Source of the DNA: Rhynchopus sp. YZ270_cl-10
Taxonomy: Eukaryota; Euglenozoa; Diplonemea; Diplonemida; Diplonemidae
Assembly: GCA_964035575.1 (NCBI GenBank)
Contig: OZ037835.1
Location: 2,159,001-2,223,000, forward strand
Direction: 5' to 3'
Length of the DNA stretch: 64,000 nt
Positions 44,029 through 55,126 of the stretch are shown one piece after another; positions within the stretch are counted from its first letter, which is position 1, and every line of letters begins with the position of its first letter. Both the position numbers and the translations under genes were made by a program. The notes beneath the pieces were generated by a model. It made no database searches. It was given only the letters and a program-made list of their open reading frames with translations, and was not told where the DNA came from.

Positions 44029-44710
44029 GGTTCGTTGGATTTATTCTTGACACGAAGCGCGAGTTTGTGCGATGCAGATGTACATGTGTTGACTGTCAGC
44101 CCTGTTGCGACTGACGTGGCGGGTTTTACACCTCCAGGTCTTTTCTTTGCCAGGTTTTCCGTAAGGGTTGGTCTTCTGAACAACCCTTTTTTTCTCCTCT
44201 TTTTGTGAAGCAGGCTGTATTCAGGGTGCGCTGCTGTCCAGCCAGCCTTCCTGCGCTAAATATTGTATGTTCGTTGACAGCAGTTGTGGGTGGTTCGTGA
44301 GAGCACAACTGTGTTTGGTGTTTTCTGTTCCGTTCTTCATTAGGTATATGCCACTTATTCATTATTGCACATCGTTGTTGCTGTTGTTCTTGCACCTGAT
44401 AATTTACTTTCTTTTGTCATAATATGCAGATGTGTTCAGCAAACGTCACCCTCTCCCCATTTTCCCATTTCACAATTTCTGACCTGATTCCGCCAGTACT
44501 ACACACGTTATCGAAGTCACTTTGCAAAAACCTTGGACAAGCTGGACGTGTCCGGCCATGTCACCAAATTGGTCCTCAGTGAGTGCGCAACGACATGTTT
44601 TTTCAGCAAAAGGGCTGCCTACCTGCGCTATCCATAATACGTGCGCATGAGTGCTCCTCAATGTGTACGGCTACCTACAAAGGAAGCGTCTTTGGTGAGG
44701 TGGTGTTTTT
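44029..44710. other. 3' flank of receptor gene, no gene seen
   Basis: T-rich 3' region. No repeats or coding stretches recognised, apart from the LRR-family leader that begins at about 44735. Confidence 0.4.
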
Positions 44711-45396
44711 CTTTGACCATGTTCACCCACTACAGCCCCAACTCCCACAACCCCACCACACAACAGAGCAACACAAAGAATAGAAGACAAAATGGAAGTA
44801 GTTATCAAGGACTGTGCAGACAACTCGCATGTGATCGAGGTGGGTGTGGATGACACAACGGAGACGATGCGGCAGAAGGTGGCGTCTGCAGTGGGGTTGG
44901 CTGAGGACAGCTCCACATGGGCTTCGGAGGGACGAAGGAGACGACATCACGCAGCTGAGTGCTGGAGACACAATCATCCTGACGAAAAGTAAGAAGGGGG
45001 CAATTAACGTCTGACCAACCGCCAAGTGGGGCCCCTGGACGCCGTGTTCGCATGGTACTGAGTCAGCGTGGGCGGCCGCCTCTCCAATGATGGATTCGCT
45101 CGGGACCGGAGGAGGAACAAGCCGATGTGGGAACCCTGGTTATTAATACAACATCACAGTCAATTTCGGGCAGATCACCAGCTTATGTAGGCTACGCAAA
45201 CCCCTTCGGAGGGGTTTCAAGGATCTGTTACCTGTGCGGTGACTGGGAGTGTGTTGATGCCGATGAGGGGATCCCAGGTACAAGAAGGAAGCGTTGCCGG
45301 TGTCTCTACTGGTGACGGAATATTGTTGCTGTTCCTGTGTTGTCGTTTGACCGCATGGGAACGTTGTGTTGCTTTGTTGGTGCGTACACTGTATGT

Positions 45397-46140
45397 GAAA
45401 CAACTGTGGATCAGCAGGTACGTGCTCTTGTGTATTCAGTGTGGTGTGTTGTAGTTTTGTTCAGTTCAGTTCAGTTTTCATCTTTTTGCCGTAGTAGAAT
45501 TCTTGTGTTATGTGTTTAACCTCAGGCTGTGTACACCGTAGTGAAACATCTGTGGATCTGCAGGTGCGTGCTCTGTCGTTAATTCAGTGTGGCATGTTGT
45601 AGTTTTTGGTCTGTTTTTACGTTTTTTATACGTTAGTAGAAGAAGGGATCTGCGAACATTCATTCGCAGGTGGGTACAAGTTGTCGCCGTGGCATTCAGC
45701 TACGGTGCAGAAGAAGTAGTAGGGCAGACCAACGTCTGTGCTAGAAGGAAGAGGTTAAACTTTCAGGGTGTATGCACTCTGCAGGTACATGCTCTGTTGT
45801 TTTCCAATGTGTTTGTTTTTGTTCTATTTTCACGTGCTTTGGTACGTTGGAGATGAGGGAGTTGTCGCCGTGGCATTCAGCTACGGTGCAGAAGAGGCAG
45901 TAGGGCAGACCAACGTCTGTGCTAGAAGGAAGAGGTTAAACTTTCAGGGTGTATGCACTGTACGTGAAACAACTGTGGATCTGCAGGTACATGCTCTGTT
46001 GTTTTCCAATGTGTTTGTTTTTGTTCTATTTTCACGTGCTTTGGTACGTTGGAGATGAGGGAGTTGTCGCCGTGGCGTCCAGCTACGGTGCAGAAGAGGC
46101 AGTAGGGCAGACCAACTACCAAATGTAGGGTCTGTGCTAC
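45397..46140 (+). repeat. Tandem 181-202 bp modules shared with LRR 3' flanks
   Basis: GTTGTCGCCGTGGCATTCAG recurs at 45680, 45861 and (with a small change) 46063. A linked phrase GTGAAACAACTGTGGATCTG occurs near 45397, 45540 and 45965, and again 3' of the LRR genes at about 53467 and 57000, followed there by TTAGTAGAAGAAGGGACC and CATTCTTTCGCAGGTGGGTG. Confidence 0.75.
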
Positions 46141-46638
46141 GCGGAAAGGCTGGTACTTGAGTTTGTTCACTGTTTGTTGTAACTCCTTCCCTACCGGTAC
46201 TCCCTTACTTGTAAGGAAGAAGTTACAACTTTCTCTGTACAAATCAGGGGAATTTTGTGTGGCCGTCTGCCATATTGTGTGGACATGTTAGCTGACGGTG
46301 CTGCTGTTTCTTTTACAACAACACTGCTCTTGCTGTTGATTTTTCTTTTTCATTTTTACTTTTTATTGTTTCGAAAAACGGAGGTTAATGTTTCCGGTTC
46401 GGGCCTGGACTCCGACCCCTACTTTTGCTGACGCGAACGAACGGTCGTGAACCGTCCCCATTCTCTTACGGTGTGGGCACCGCGGTAACGGTGGCTAGGA
46501 AGAAGGGAATCACCCAGAACCACTAATCGCAGCCTGACAGGCACCGAACCTCGGGTGAGAATCCCCTCCTGTCAGCCCTGTTCGAAGTACCTATTTTGTT
46601 TGACCTTCTTGTCTTTTTGACTTTTTGACTTTTTCTTT

Positions 46639-46972
46639 TACCGTAAAAATATTTATTCTGGGCTGTAACTATTCTGAGACAGAAGTATACTGGACCGGAA
46701 CAAAACTGGAACACTTGGGGTTTTTGGGGGTGTCCCAGTTTTGTTCCGGCCAAGAACAGTTCTGTTGGGGTAGAATTTTTATCCCCATTCCCACCCCACC
46801 CAGGTGCATAGTGCATCTTTGGGCAAAAAAAAATTCGTCGCACTCCTCGTTTTTTTTGACAAGGCACGGATACCCCCCAAAACAATGCTGGTACGGAACA
46901 AAACTGGAACAATCGACGATTTTTTGGGGTGTTCCAGTTTTGTTCCGGCCCAGAATAAATATTTTTACGGTA
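46639..46972. mobile_element. 334-bp MITE, TA-ended
   Basis: Perfect 25-bp terminal inverted repeats: TACCGTAAAAATATTTATTC then TGGGC, with the reverse complement ending at 46972. A second inverted pair lies inside (CGGAACAAAACTGGAACA and TGTTCCAGTTTTGTTCCGG, twice). TA at both tips would fit a TA target duplication as in Tc1/mariner elements. No coding sequence. Confidence 0.85.
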
Positions 46973-48313
46973 TGCTATCGAACAGTGCACCCCCAGTAGT
47001 GTTGGCATGCATACCTGGGCTGGTCGGCTTGCCGATCTGTTCCAGGGACTGGGGTAAAGTGCCACTAAACGCAGCAGGTACCTGTGTTTTTTGGGGGTCT
47101 TTTGGTTGGGAAGGCCACAGAAAGAAGGCCCGGCCTGCCAGAGACCGTTAAAACGGACTACCCTTACCCTGACGAAAAGTAAGAAGTTCGTGGCCAGAGC
47201 AGCACTTCATGCGTTGGGTGAGAGGGACATCACAGCAGAGAGGCTGGTGACTGTGGAGGATCCTGAGGTGGCGTGTTTGCTTCTGCAGGCGGAGGTTGCG
47301 ACTGTCATTCCGAAAGGATTCTTGTCGGGTTCATCGTTAACGAGACTTGATCTGAGTGCTGTGTCGTGTGTGACGGGAATTGCTGACGATTTCCTTCACG
47401 GGTGCACAACGTTAACAAGCATCGACCTGTCTGGGTTGACACGTCTCACGCGGGTGGGCACCAGCTTTCTTAGCGACTGCAGAAGCCTCACAGCAGTAGA
47501 CTTATCATCACTTCGCAATGTTACCTGCATTGGTGAAAGGTTTCTTGCCAGCTGCCGCAGCCTCACAGTTGTGGATTTATCACCACTCAGCAATGTCACT
47601 CACATTGACACAAGCTTTCTTTACAACTGCAGGAACCTCACATCAGTAGATTTATCGCCATTTCGCAATGTTACGCACATTGGTACGAGCTTTCTTGACA
47701 GTTGCAGCAGCCTCACTGCAGTGGATTTATCACCACTTCGCAATGTTACTCACATTTATGACTGCTTTCTTGCCTACTGCAGAGGCCTTAAAGTAGTGGA
47801 CCTATCACAATGTTACACACGTTGGTACGAGCTTTTTTTACTACTGCAGCGGCCTCACAGCAGTGGACTTATCGCCACTCAGCAATATTACTCACATTAA
47901 TCACTGGTTTCTTTACTACTGCAGCAACCTCACAGAACTAGACCTATCACCACTTCGCAATGTTACGCACATTGGTACCAACTTTCTTTACAACTGCAGA
48001 AGCCTCACAGTAGTGGACTTAGCACCACTTCGCAATGTTACTCATCTTGGTACAAGCTTTCTTTACAACTGCAGAAGCATCACACAACTCGACCTGTCAC
48101 CACTCCGCAATGTTACACACATGGGAGATGCTTGTACATATACCGACGGGCAACCGCGACACTTCATTGAGGAGCATCCACCTTGGCGGCTGCAGCAGTG
48201 TTGTGTCCAGTCGAGTACACGAATGCGAGCTGAAGGAGTATGTGGTTGACGCACCTCCGACACGTGGCAGAGAGAATACGAAAGAAGCCGTACATTGCTG
48301 CAGTGTTTCGTAA

Positions 48314-48696
48314 AGAGCGACAAGCTGGGCACTCAAAAACTCAGTGGTAACAGCGGTCTGCCTTCTACTTGCTTCCGTCCCGTTCTGCACGTATTCTCCG
48401 TCTGTTCAGATCTACCACTTCCCGAAAGACAGAGCCAACCACCACGTTTCTTCTTACCCCTCCCAAACAAGAGACAATTTGTACAACAAATGACAATTCG
48501 GAAAAACGATTTTTGAATTGGTGCTAATATGTTGTGTTTCTTTTGTTTCTGTTTTTCACTTCTAAATACTGTTCTCACAAATATTCGGACAAAAGTAACA
48601 AAACAAAAGACCTCTCCCCTTGTAACTGTTTGTTGTCTCTTGCGTACTCTTACCCCCAATTGAAAACACCTGCACAAAACAGAGAGACACAAAATC
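48314..48696. other. Leader of Ubl-LRR gene 4
   Basis: T- and C-rich leader ending GAGACACAAAATCATGG. Unlike genes 1, 2, 3, 5 and 6 it does not contain the shared CCCACAACCCCACCACAC block. Confidence 0.45.
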
Positions 48697-50139
48697 ATGG
48701 AAATATGTGTGGAGAGCTTTGACGGAGAGAAGTACACAGTTGAGGTGGGTGTGGATGATACAACTGCGGACATACGGCGGAAGGTGGCGTCTGCAGCTGA
48801 GTTGTGCGAAGACGGCTTTGATATGAGCTTCGGTGGGAAGGTGCTGGCCGAAGGAGACTACATCACGCAGCTGAGTGCTGGGGACACAGTTGTGCTGACG
48901 AAGAAGACGAAGTCGCAGAAGGACGACGCCATTGCAGCTCTTCGTGACCTGGGTGAGACAACGCTGACGTCAGAGAGGTTCAAAGGTCTGGAAGATCCCA
49001 AGCTGGTTCATTTGTTTCTGCAGGCGGAGGTTGTTACTGAGATACCCTATAGATTCTTGTCACGTGGCACGTTCTCAGAACTTCATCTCAGTGGTGTGCC
49101 AGGTGTGACTAAAATAGAAGGAAGTTTCCTCCGCTCCTGCACCTCATTGCACACTGCTGATTTATCTGGGTGGAGCAACGTGCCGAAAATAGAGGAGAAC
49201 TTCCTCCTCAACTGCACTGCATTGCGAACCTTGAACTTGTCTGGGTGGAAGAATGTGACAGGGCTTTCTACGGGCTTTCTCAGCAACTGTGCGTTGACCA
49301 CACTGGATATTTCCGGGTGGAACAATATGAGGGAGTCTGTGGGAAGCCCTTTTCTCTCCAACTGCACTGCATTGCACACCCTTGACTTGTCTGGGTGGAA
49401 CAACGTGACGGTGGTTAATAATTACTTCCTCTTACGCCTCACTTCATTGACCACACTGGATATTTCTGGGTGGAACAATGTGATGCAAATTAGAGACGCT
49501 TTTCTCTACGAACGCACTGCATTGCGAACCCTTGACTTGTCTGGGTGGGGCAATGTAACGCGTATTGGGGGGCACTTTGTCGCCAACTGCACCTCATTGA
49601 CCACACTAGATATTTCTGGGTGGAACAATGTGACGGGGGTTGCGATGGGCTTTCTCAGCAACTGCAGTGCGTTAACCACACTGGATATTTCTGGGTGGAA
49701 CTATGTGAAGCTATTAGGGAACCACTTCCTCTATAACTGCACTTCATTGACCACACTAGATATTTCTGGGTGGAACAATGTGACGCATATGGAAAGCTCT
49801 TTTCTCTCCAACTGCACTGCATTGCACACCCTTTACTTGTCTGGGTGGAACAACGTGACGCAGGTTGATGAGTACTTTCTCTCCAACTGCGTATCATTGA
49901 CCACACTGGATATTTCCGGGTGGAACAATGTAAGGCTAATCGGGAGGCGCTTCCTCTACAACTGCAGTGCATTGCGAACACTTGACTTATCTGGGTTGAC
50001 GACTGTTCAGAACATTGGGACAGGCTTTCTAGAAAGATGCAACATACCCACAAGCAGCATCAACGTCACCGGATCAAGCAGTGTTGTGTCAGAATGTGTG
50101 CATGGACCTAGCGGTAGCTGCAAATGTGTGTGCATGTGA
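48697..50139 (+). CDS. Ubiquitin-like domain LRR protein 4 (intact, divergent)
   Basis: 480 residues. The Ubl domain (residues 1-73) is closer to ubiquitin in its loop (FGGKVLAEGDYITQLSAGD). About thirteen 25-residue repeats alternate two types, LTTLDISGWNNVT and LHTLDLSGWNNVT, with FLSNCT ends; Trp replaces the Pro/Leu of the other paralogues. Most repeats carry an N-V-T sequon, yet no signal peptide is present. The C-terminus ends CKCVCM, a possible CaaX box (CVCM). Single exon. It is an older family member than genes 1, 3, 5 and 6, judging by divergence. Confidence 0.85.
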   Translation: MEICVESFDGEKYTVEVGVDDTTADIRRKVASAAELCEDGFDMSFGGKVLAEGDYITQLSAGDTVVLTKKTKSQKDDAIAALRDLGETTLTSERFKGLEDPKLVHLFLQAEVVTEIPYRFLSRGTFSELHLSGVPGVTKIEGSFLRSCTSLHTADLSGWSNVPKIEENFLLNCTALRTLNLSGWKNVTGLSTGFLSNCALTTLDISGWNNMRESVGSPFLSNCTALHTLDLSGWNNVTVVNNYFLLRLTSLTTLDISGWNNVMQIRDAFLYERTALRTLDLSGWGNVTRIGGHFVANCTSLTTLDISGWNNVTGVAMGFLSNCSALTTLDISGWNYVKLLGNHFLYNCTSLTTLDISGWNNVTHMESSFLSNCTALHTLYLSGWNNVTQVDEYFLSNCVSLTTLDISGWNNVRLIGRRFLYNCSALRTLDLSGLTTVQNIGTGFLERCNIPTSSINVTGSSSVVSECVHGPSGSCKCVCM

Positions 50140-51582
50140 GGCATGGGATTTTACTTTGCACGTTGCACTTTGCCCCTACCAAAAATATGAAACTGGAGAT
50201 GTTTTTTTTGTGAACACTTCTTTGCATCCTCGCTGAGACAACGAAGTGTTGTTTTATACTAAGTTGCGACAAATGCTTTGTCACAACACAGGTTTGTGGT
50301 GGGAAATGAGTCAGCTGTCTTTGTTTTTCGTGGACATGACACGTGTGGTATAATATTATGTTCGGAAACCTTTTTGTGTGTTTTTGTAATTTATGAGGGA
50401 AGTCTTTAAAGTATACACGAAGACGATTCTTGTGCTCCTAATTCTCCCCACACTATGTCAATACAACAGGTTAGACCAAACCCTCCCAGACCGTTTGGTC
50501 TGGGAGGGTTTGGGGTTTCTTCTTTCTCTCAGTTCACTCTTCTTCTTGAGCCATTACGAGAGGCGTTTGCTGTAATATTATGACTATTATAACTAAGTCA
50601 TACAAAAAGTGTGTGAGGTCTGTTTCGCTATTTTTTACCTCACGTTTTTAGAATCAACATAGTGTGTACGTTACGATTTTATTCCCCTCCCCATTTATTG
50701 TGCACTCACCTCATTTCTGTACTTCAGGCTCAGGGTTTTTTCCGTGTTGACATCAATTTCTGGGCGTTTTGAAGAAAAGCGTTTCAAAAAAATGAAAGCC
50801 TTCAAGGGGAAAACAAAAGAAGTTTTTGTTTTTATTTGCTTTGATCTGGGTGAGGAAGCGTTCCAACTTTTCAATATCTCCCCCATTTTCCTATTTTCCC
50901 ACCCCCGTTTTTAGAATCAACGGAGCGTGTACATTAAGATTTTTCATGACAAAAAGAACAAAATACCAACTGAACAAGATAAAACAAAAAAGCTTGCGTT
51001 TCTTTTATCGAACAGATTTTATTCTCCGCCCCGTACCCAAAACGTAAACACCACTTTGAATCAGAAAAAATATTTTCGTTTCTTTTTTCTTCCACACGCG
51101 CCTGGTTTTTGTGTTTCATTAACTTTTATCAAAAAGCTTTCCCTAGTTTCGAGTACGAAACAATATATATGCCAAACAGGTGCAGGGTGGTTCCGTGCTT
51201 ATCATAGAACCCGGCACCTTGTGTGTCTTCCAAAAACCAAAAAGCGTTGTGTGTGAAGTTTTGAAGGAAGGAAAAATAAAATTAACATAACAACCCTGAT
51301 TGATAGTGTGTATGACGTGGGTAACTAGACAAAGGAAGGTGGATTTTTCAAGGGAAAAGTGACTCAGAGAACAAATATGTGCGTTGACACTTTCGAAACT
51401 GTAGTCAGTATCGGTCTGCGAATCAAATTGAAAACGGCGTGTTTGCGCTTCATTCATATCGCAGAGGATAGAGAAGCTGAAAAGTCATGAAAATACAAAA
51501 CTGACGTTTGAAACAGCAAAATAAATAAAAAAACAACTGAAGCTTTTCTGCAGTGCATTTGCCACACTTACTACTCCTGCTT
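50140..51582. other. Intergenic with hairpin and repeat copies
   Basis: A perfect 17-bp-stem hairpin with loop GTTT lies at 50476-50513 (CCAAACCCTCCCAGACC/GGTCTGGGAGGGTTTGG), about 340 bp after the gene 4 stop codon. AGAATCAACATAGTGTGTAC (50648) and AGAATCAACGGAGCGTGTAC (50914) match the array phrase near 7998, 11957, 14820 and 17650. 50908-51060 is a diverged D1 copy. No gene seen. Confidence 0.6.
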
Positions 51583-51800
51583 CAGGCATGCTTCGGGCAT
51601 GCCCTCCAGCTGGTACGCCTGCACTTCTTCCTTCGGAACCCCCAGCAGATTCTTGGTGGTCTCCAGCTGGTCGAGTTTGACCCACCGCGTGTCCGAGCGG
51701 TCCCACAGCTAGACCAAACGTCTCCACTTCGTTGTCGATCTAAGTCGAGCCTCTTCAGTGCTTCGGTGGTGGATTGCTCCATCTCACAAGAGTCAACTTC
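51583..51800 (-). pseudogene. Degraded minus-strand coding fragment, family unknown
   Basis: Two protein-like stretches lie in different frames on the minus strand: STTEALKRLDLDRQRSGDVW, and downstream DRSDTRWVKLDQLETTK with LLGVPKEEVQAYQLEGMPEA, ending in a stop at about 51583. It therefore looks like the C-terminal end of a lost gene. The bases just beyond its end resemble the upstream block of Ubl-LRR genes 1 and 2 (GAAGCTTTT, GCAG, CTGCTTCAG), so fragment and LRR genes may have spread together. Confidence 0.35.
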
Positions 51801-52118
51801 CTCCGACACCTGTCAAGAGTTGATAAGTCATTTTCCGTACATCTTCCGTGAACCACACACCTGAGCAGACAGTTCAGAACACCACCTTCACACATCTCTC
51901 CTTTTTCATCACCTGTAAAGGACGTGGTGGCGGCTTTCCACTGATTTTCTTCTCAACGCGTGTGGTCACGTTGCTGCGTTCGTACGACCTCCACCAATGC
52001 TTTCCTCCACGCACTCCGTGCCTTCTTCCCACCATGATTGCCTCCTTCAGTGTTCTGATGTCCTCTCCTACTCCCACAACCCCACCACACAACAGAGCAA
52101 CACAAAAAGGAAGACAAA

Positions 52119-53223
52119 ATGGACGTAACCATCAAGGGGTACGACGACAACTTGTTCATGATTGAGGTGGGTGTGGATGACACAACGGAGACGATGCGGC
52201 AGAAGGTGGCGTCTGCAGTGGGGTTGGCTGAGGACAGCTTCCACATGGGCTTCGGAGGGAAGGACGAAGGAGACGACATCACGCAGCTGAGTGCTGGTGA
52301 CACAATCATCCTCACGAAAACTAAGAAGTACGCAGCCCGAGCAGAGCTTCATGCGTTGGGTGAGACCGACATCACTGCAGAGCGATTGGAGGAGGTGGAG
52401 GATCCTGAGGTTGCGTGTTTGCTTCTGCAGGCGGAGGTTGCGACTGTCATTCCGAATAAATTCTTGTCGGGTTCATCGTTAACGAGACTTGATCTGAGTG
52501 CTGTGTCGTGTGTGACGGAGGTTGGTGATAGGTTTCTGTACGGTTGTGCAACGTTGACAAGCATCGACCTGTCTGGGTTGAGCAATGTGACGCGCATCGG
52601 CAGCTGCTTTCTCCACAGCTGCAAAGGTTTAACCACTGGATCTTTCGCCACTCCGCAACGTGACAGAAGTCTGCGATAACTTTCTCTACGACTGCGAAGG
52701 TTTAACCGATCTGGATCTTTCAGCACTCAGCAATTTGACGCGCATCGGTAGCTGCTTTCTCTACGACTGCAAAGGCTTAACCACTCTGGATCTTTCGCCA
52801 CTCAGCAACGTGACAGAAGTCGGCAAGAGCTTTCTCTACTACTGCAAAGGCTTAACCACTCTGGATCTTTCGCCACTCAGCAACGTGACAGAAGTCGGTG
52901 AAAGCTTTCTCTACGACTGCAAAGGCTTAACCACTCTGGTTCTTTCAGCACTCAGCAATTTGACGCGCATCGGTAGCTGCTTTCTCCACAGCTGCAAAGG
53001 TTTAACCACTCTGGATCTTTCACCACTCTGCAGGGTTACGTTTCTTGGTTCGCACTTTCTTACGTACTGCACTTCGTTGAAGAGTATTCACCTTACCGGC
53101 TGCAGCAGTGCTGTGTCCGACGCAGTAGTGAAGTGCAAGCTTAGCAAGCTTGTGGTTGAAGCACGTCCGAAACGCAGCAGAGACGAATCCCCCCAGCAAG
53201 CACGGCAGAGACACGCACAATGA
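52119..53223 (+). pseudogene. Ubiquitin-like domain LRR gene 5 (one frameshift)
   Basis: Begins MDVTIKGYDDNLFMIEV at ATG 52119. A complete Ubl domain and two full repeats are followed by a 2-bp deletion at about 52637 (AACCACTGGATC where siblings have AACCACTCTGGATC). The remaining six repeats and the C-terminus are intact in the other frame to 53223. The tail EARPKRSRDESPQQ is basic and lacks a CaaX box. A single lesion in an otherwise clean gene suggests recent death, a polymorphism or an assembly error. Confidence 0.85.
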
Positions 53224-55126
53224 CGATGTGGTGTTCTGCATAACGAGCTTCCTCAAGTCGCTCTTCCAGCGAAAGCAGACATGGTGGCAGTTTAGTGAGG
53301 ACACATCAGTTGGAAAATGTTTGTTTAATATTCATGAGGGTAGTAGCATCAGTTTGTAATGTGGTCCACGTGTTTGTGGGAATTGTCAAGATCTTGATCA
53401 CAAAGATGAAGATTTGGGCTGTGTAAAATGTTTGTCTTTTTTGCCTTGTCGGGTGTGTGCACTGTATGTGAAACAACTGTGGATCTGCAGGCACATGCTC
53501 TGATGTTTATTCAATGAGGTGTGTTGTGGTTTTGTTTTGTTTTTACGCTTTTTTTTTACGTTAGTAGAAGAAGGGACCTTGCGAACATTCTTTCGCAGGT
53601 GGGTGCAAGCTGTCACCGTGCTCCTCGACTTCAATTCGACCAACACTGGGCCGGTCTTACGCACAGTTCCGTCGAGGGACGTACTGTTGGCAACTAACCT
53701 TCACACCTTTGCCCCCACTGTTTAGGATACGACTTACATGCAGCATACAAGCGCAGCATTTGGGCTCATTTTTTATACGTGTAGTGCTTCACCCTCATTC
53801 TTTGTCATCCGACTCAGCAGCCTTGTGCGCGGGTTGTTTCATGAATTCTGAGGGAGAAAGCTACAGTTTGTTGAATTGAATTGGAGAAGGGGATGCGTCC
53901 AATGAAAATCACTTTGCATAGAAGAGTTCAATAATGCTGTAGTAGCTCGAGAATGTAACTTTGTGTCATGGCTTGCGGAGGTCATGGGTTGGGAGGGTGT
54001 GGAGACCTCAGTATCGACAGAGTCGATGTGTTTCTTCTCCCTCAGCCTCCTTCCCGTGCTGCATAACGTGACTCAGGACGACAACTCGTCGAGAGACCTT
54101 CCACAGCTGCGTATGGCAGCATTGAGGGAGACGTCGTGAGCAGAGAGTTTGCTTAACTTTTATTTTGGTTCAGCTTTCTTGTGTAACAAGAGCTGAAGTG
54201 TGTTGTTTCTGTTCATTTAGTGTTTACGAGTGCCCCTGTGTGTGTGTACGCACGTATCACTGACCATGCAGGTGGTGTGGTGCTGTGCAAAGTATGTGCG
54301 CGTACGTACGCGGCGAGTTTTCTGAACATCGGTGTACGTGTTTTCGTCACAGCACTAGCTGTTGTAAGCCCTGTTCCACAAATTAATTTGTACGAGTACA
54401 CTGTCACAAGGGATTTGTATTTAATGTCAACTTTGTATTTTGCATCAATGAATTGTGAATTTTCACGTTTTTCCTTTGGGCGATGTTAGAGTTGACAAAG
54501 TGGGGATGTCAGGGCCTGGTTGTCTTCTTTGTCTACACACTGCCGCGTGTTGTCGAGTGCGTGACACTCAGCGTCCCTCTTAGTTTACCCTGGAGGCGGC
54601 CGTCGTCACTGTTGTACACCACCATTAACGAGACAATCAGGTTGGCTGGTTCTCTATGAATGAAAATGTTTTTTAAAAGAAGGGAAAACGTTTCTCAATT
54701 ATTTTTCATTTTAGTGACTCAGAACGAGAAGCTTAGGATATTACCAACTGTTCTCTTTTCGTTTTTTTTTACCGCGATCCCTCCCGATTTCAGACTCCGT
54801 CTCCCGCCTTTGTTTCAGCCCCTTGCTCACAAGAGAATGATCCATTGTCCCCTGCGCTGCTGTCTCGCGTCTCCCCTAGCCTGGTAGTGCGAGGTCGGCT
54901 TTTCAGTGTCCCTCAGCACTTCCCCTGCTTGCCTGAAAACGGAGCATTGCAGGTTCGTGTACTTCCCCCAACACGTCACACATCATGTCAGCACCTTCGG
55001 CTTCAGGTCTTGCTTTCCTCCACGCACTCCGTGCCTTCTTCCCACATGATTCCTTCAGTGTTCTGATGTCCTCTCCTACTCCCACAACCCCACCACACAA
55101 CAGAGCAACACAAAAAGGAAGACAAA
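53224..55126. other. LRR 3' module, D2 copy and low-evidence ORFs
   Basis: 53224-53725 is nearly the same as 56762-57262 (the shared 3' module after genes 5 and 6). 53885-53965 is a D2 repeat. A plus-strand stretch at about 53950-54139 (VMGWEGVETSVSTESMCFF, then LHNVTQDDNSSRDLPQLR) is protein-like but unassigned. A motif copy lies at 54712-54750. 55010-55126 is the shared LRR leader. Confidence 0.5.

Larger units (their letters stand above)
44997..47167. mobile_element. 2.17-kb insertion with 19-bp flanking duplication
   Basis: Interrupts Ubl-LRR gene 3 between perfect 19-bp direct repeats (44978-44996, 47168-47186) that occur once in intact paralogues. Contents include a protein-like plus frame near 45127-45315 (YVGYANPFGGVSRICYLCGD), repeated modules at 45397-46140, a GC-rich block at 46390-46580, and a nested MITE at 46639-46972. 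No terminal inverted repeat or poly-A tail is obvious. The long target duplication is more like target-primed retroposition or templated repair than a TIR transposon. Element type unknown. Confidence 0.55.
44792..48313 (+). pseudogene. Ubl-LRR gene 3, split by insertion and frameshifted
   Basis: The Ubl part runs 44792-44996 (MEVVIKDCADNSHVIEV) and carries frameshifts: one T lost in GACAGCTCCACATGG and another small deletion at GGGACGAAGG. The gene resumes at 47168-47186 with the same 19 bp (CCTGACGAAAAGTAAGAAG) found at 44978-44996. It continues through at least ten 25-residue LRRs. An 8-bp deletion near 47808 (GACCTATCACAATGTTAC) shifts the frame, and another shift lies near 48122. The end (TGCAGTGTTTCGTAA) encodes the same HCCSVS tail as gene 1. 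It is therefore a close relative of gene 1 that is now inactive. Confidence 0.85.

Noticed and set aside
54220-54489. 89-residue ORF
   Set aside because: Composition is mixed and no homologous frame exists at the parallel LRR locus; could be real but cannot be supported.
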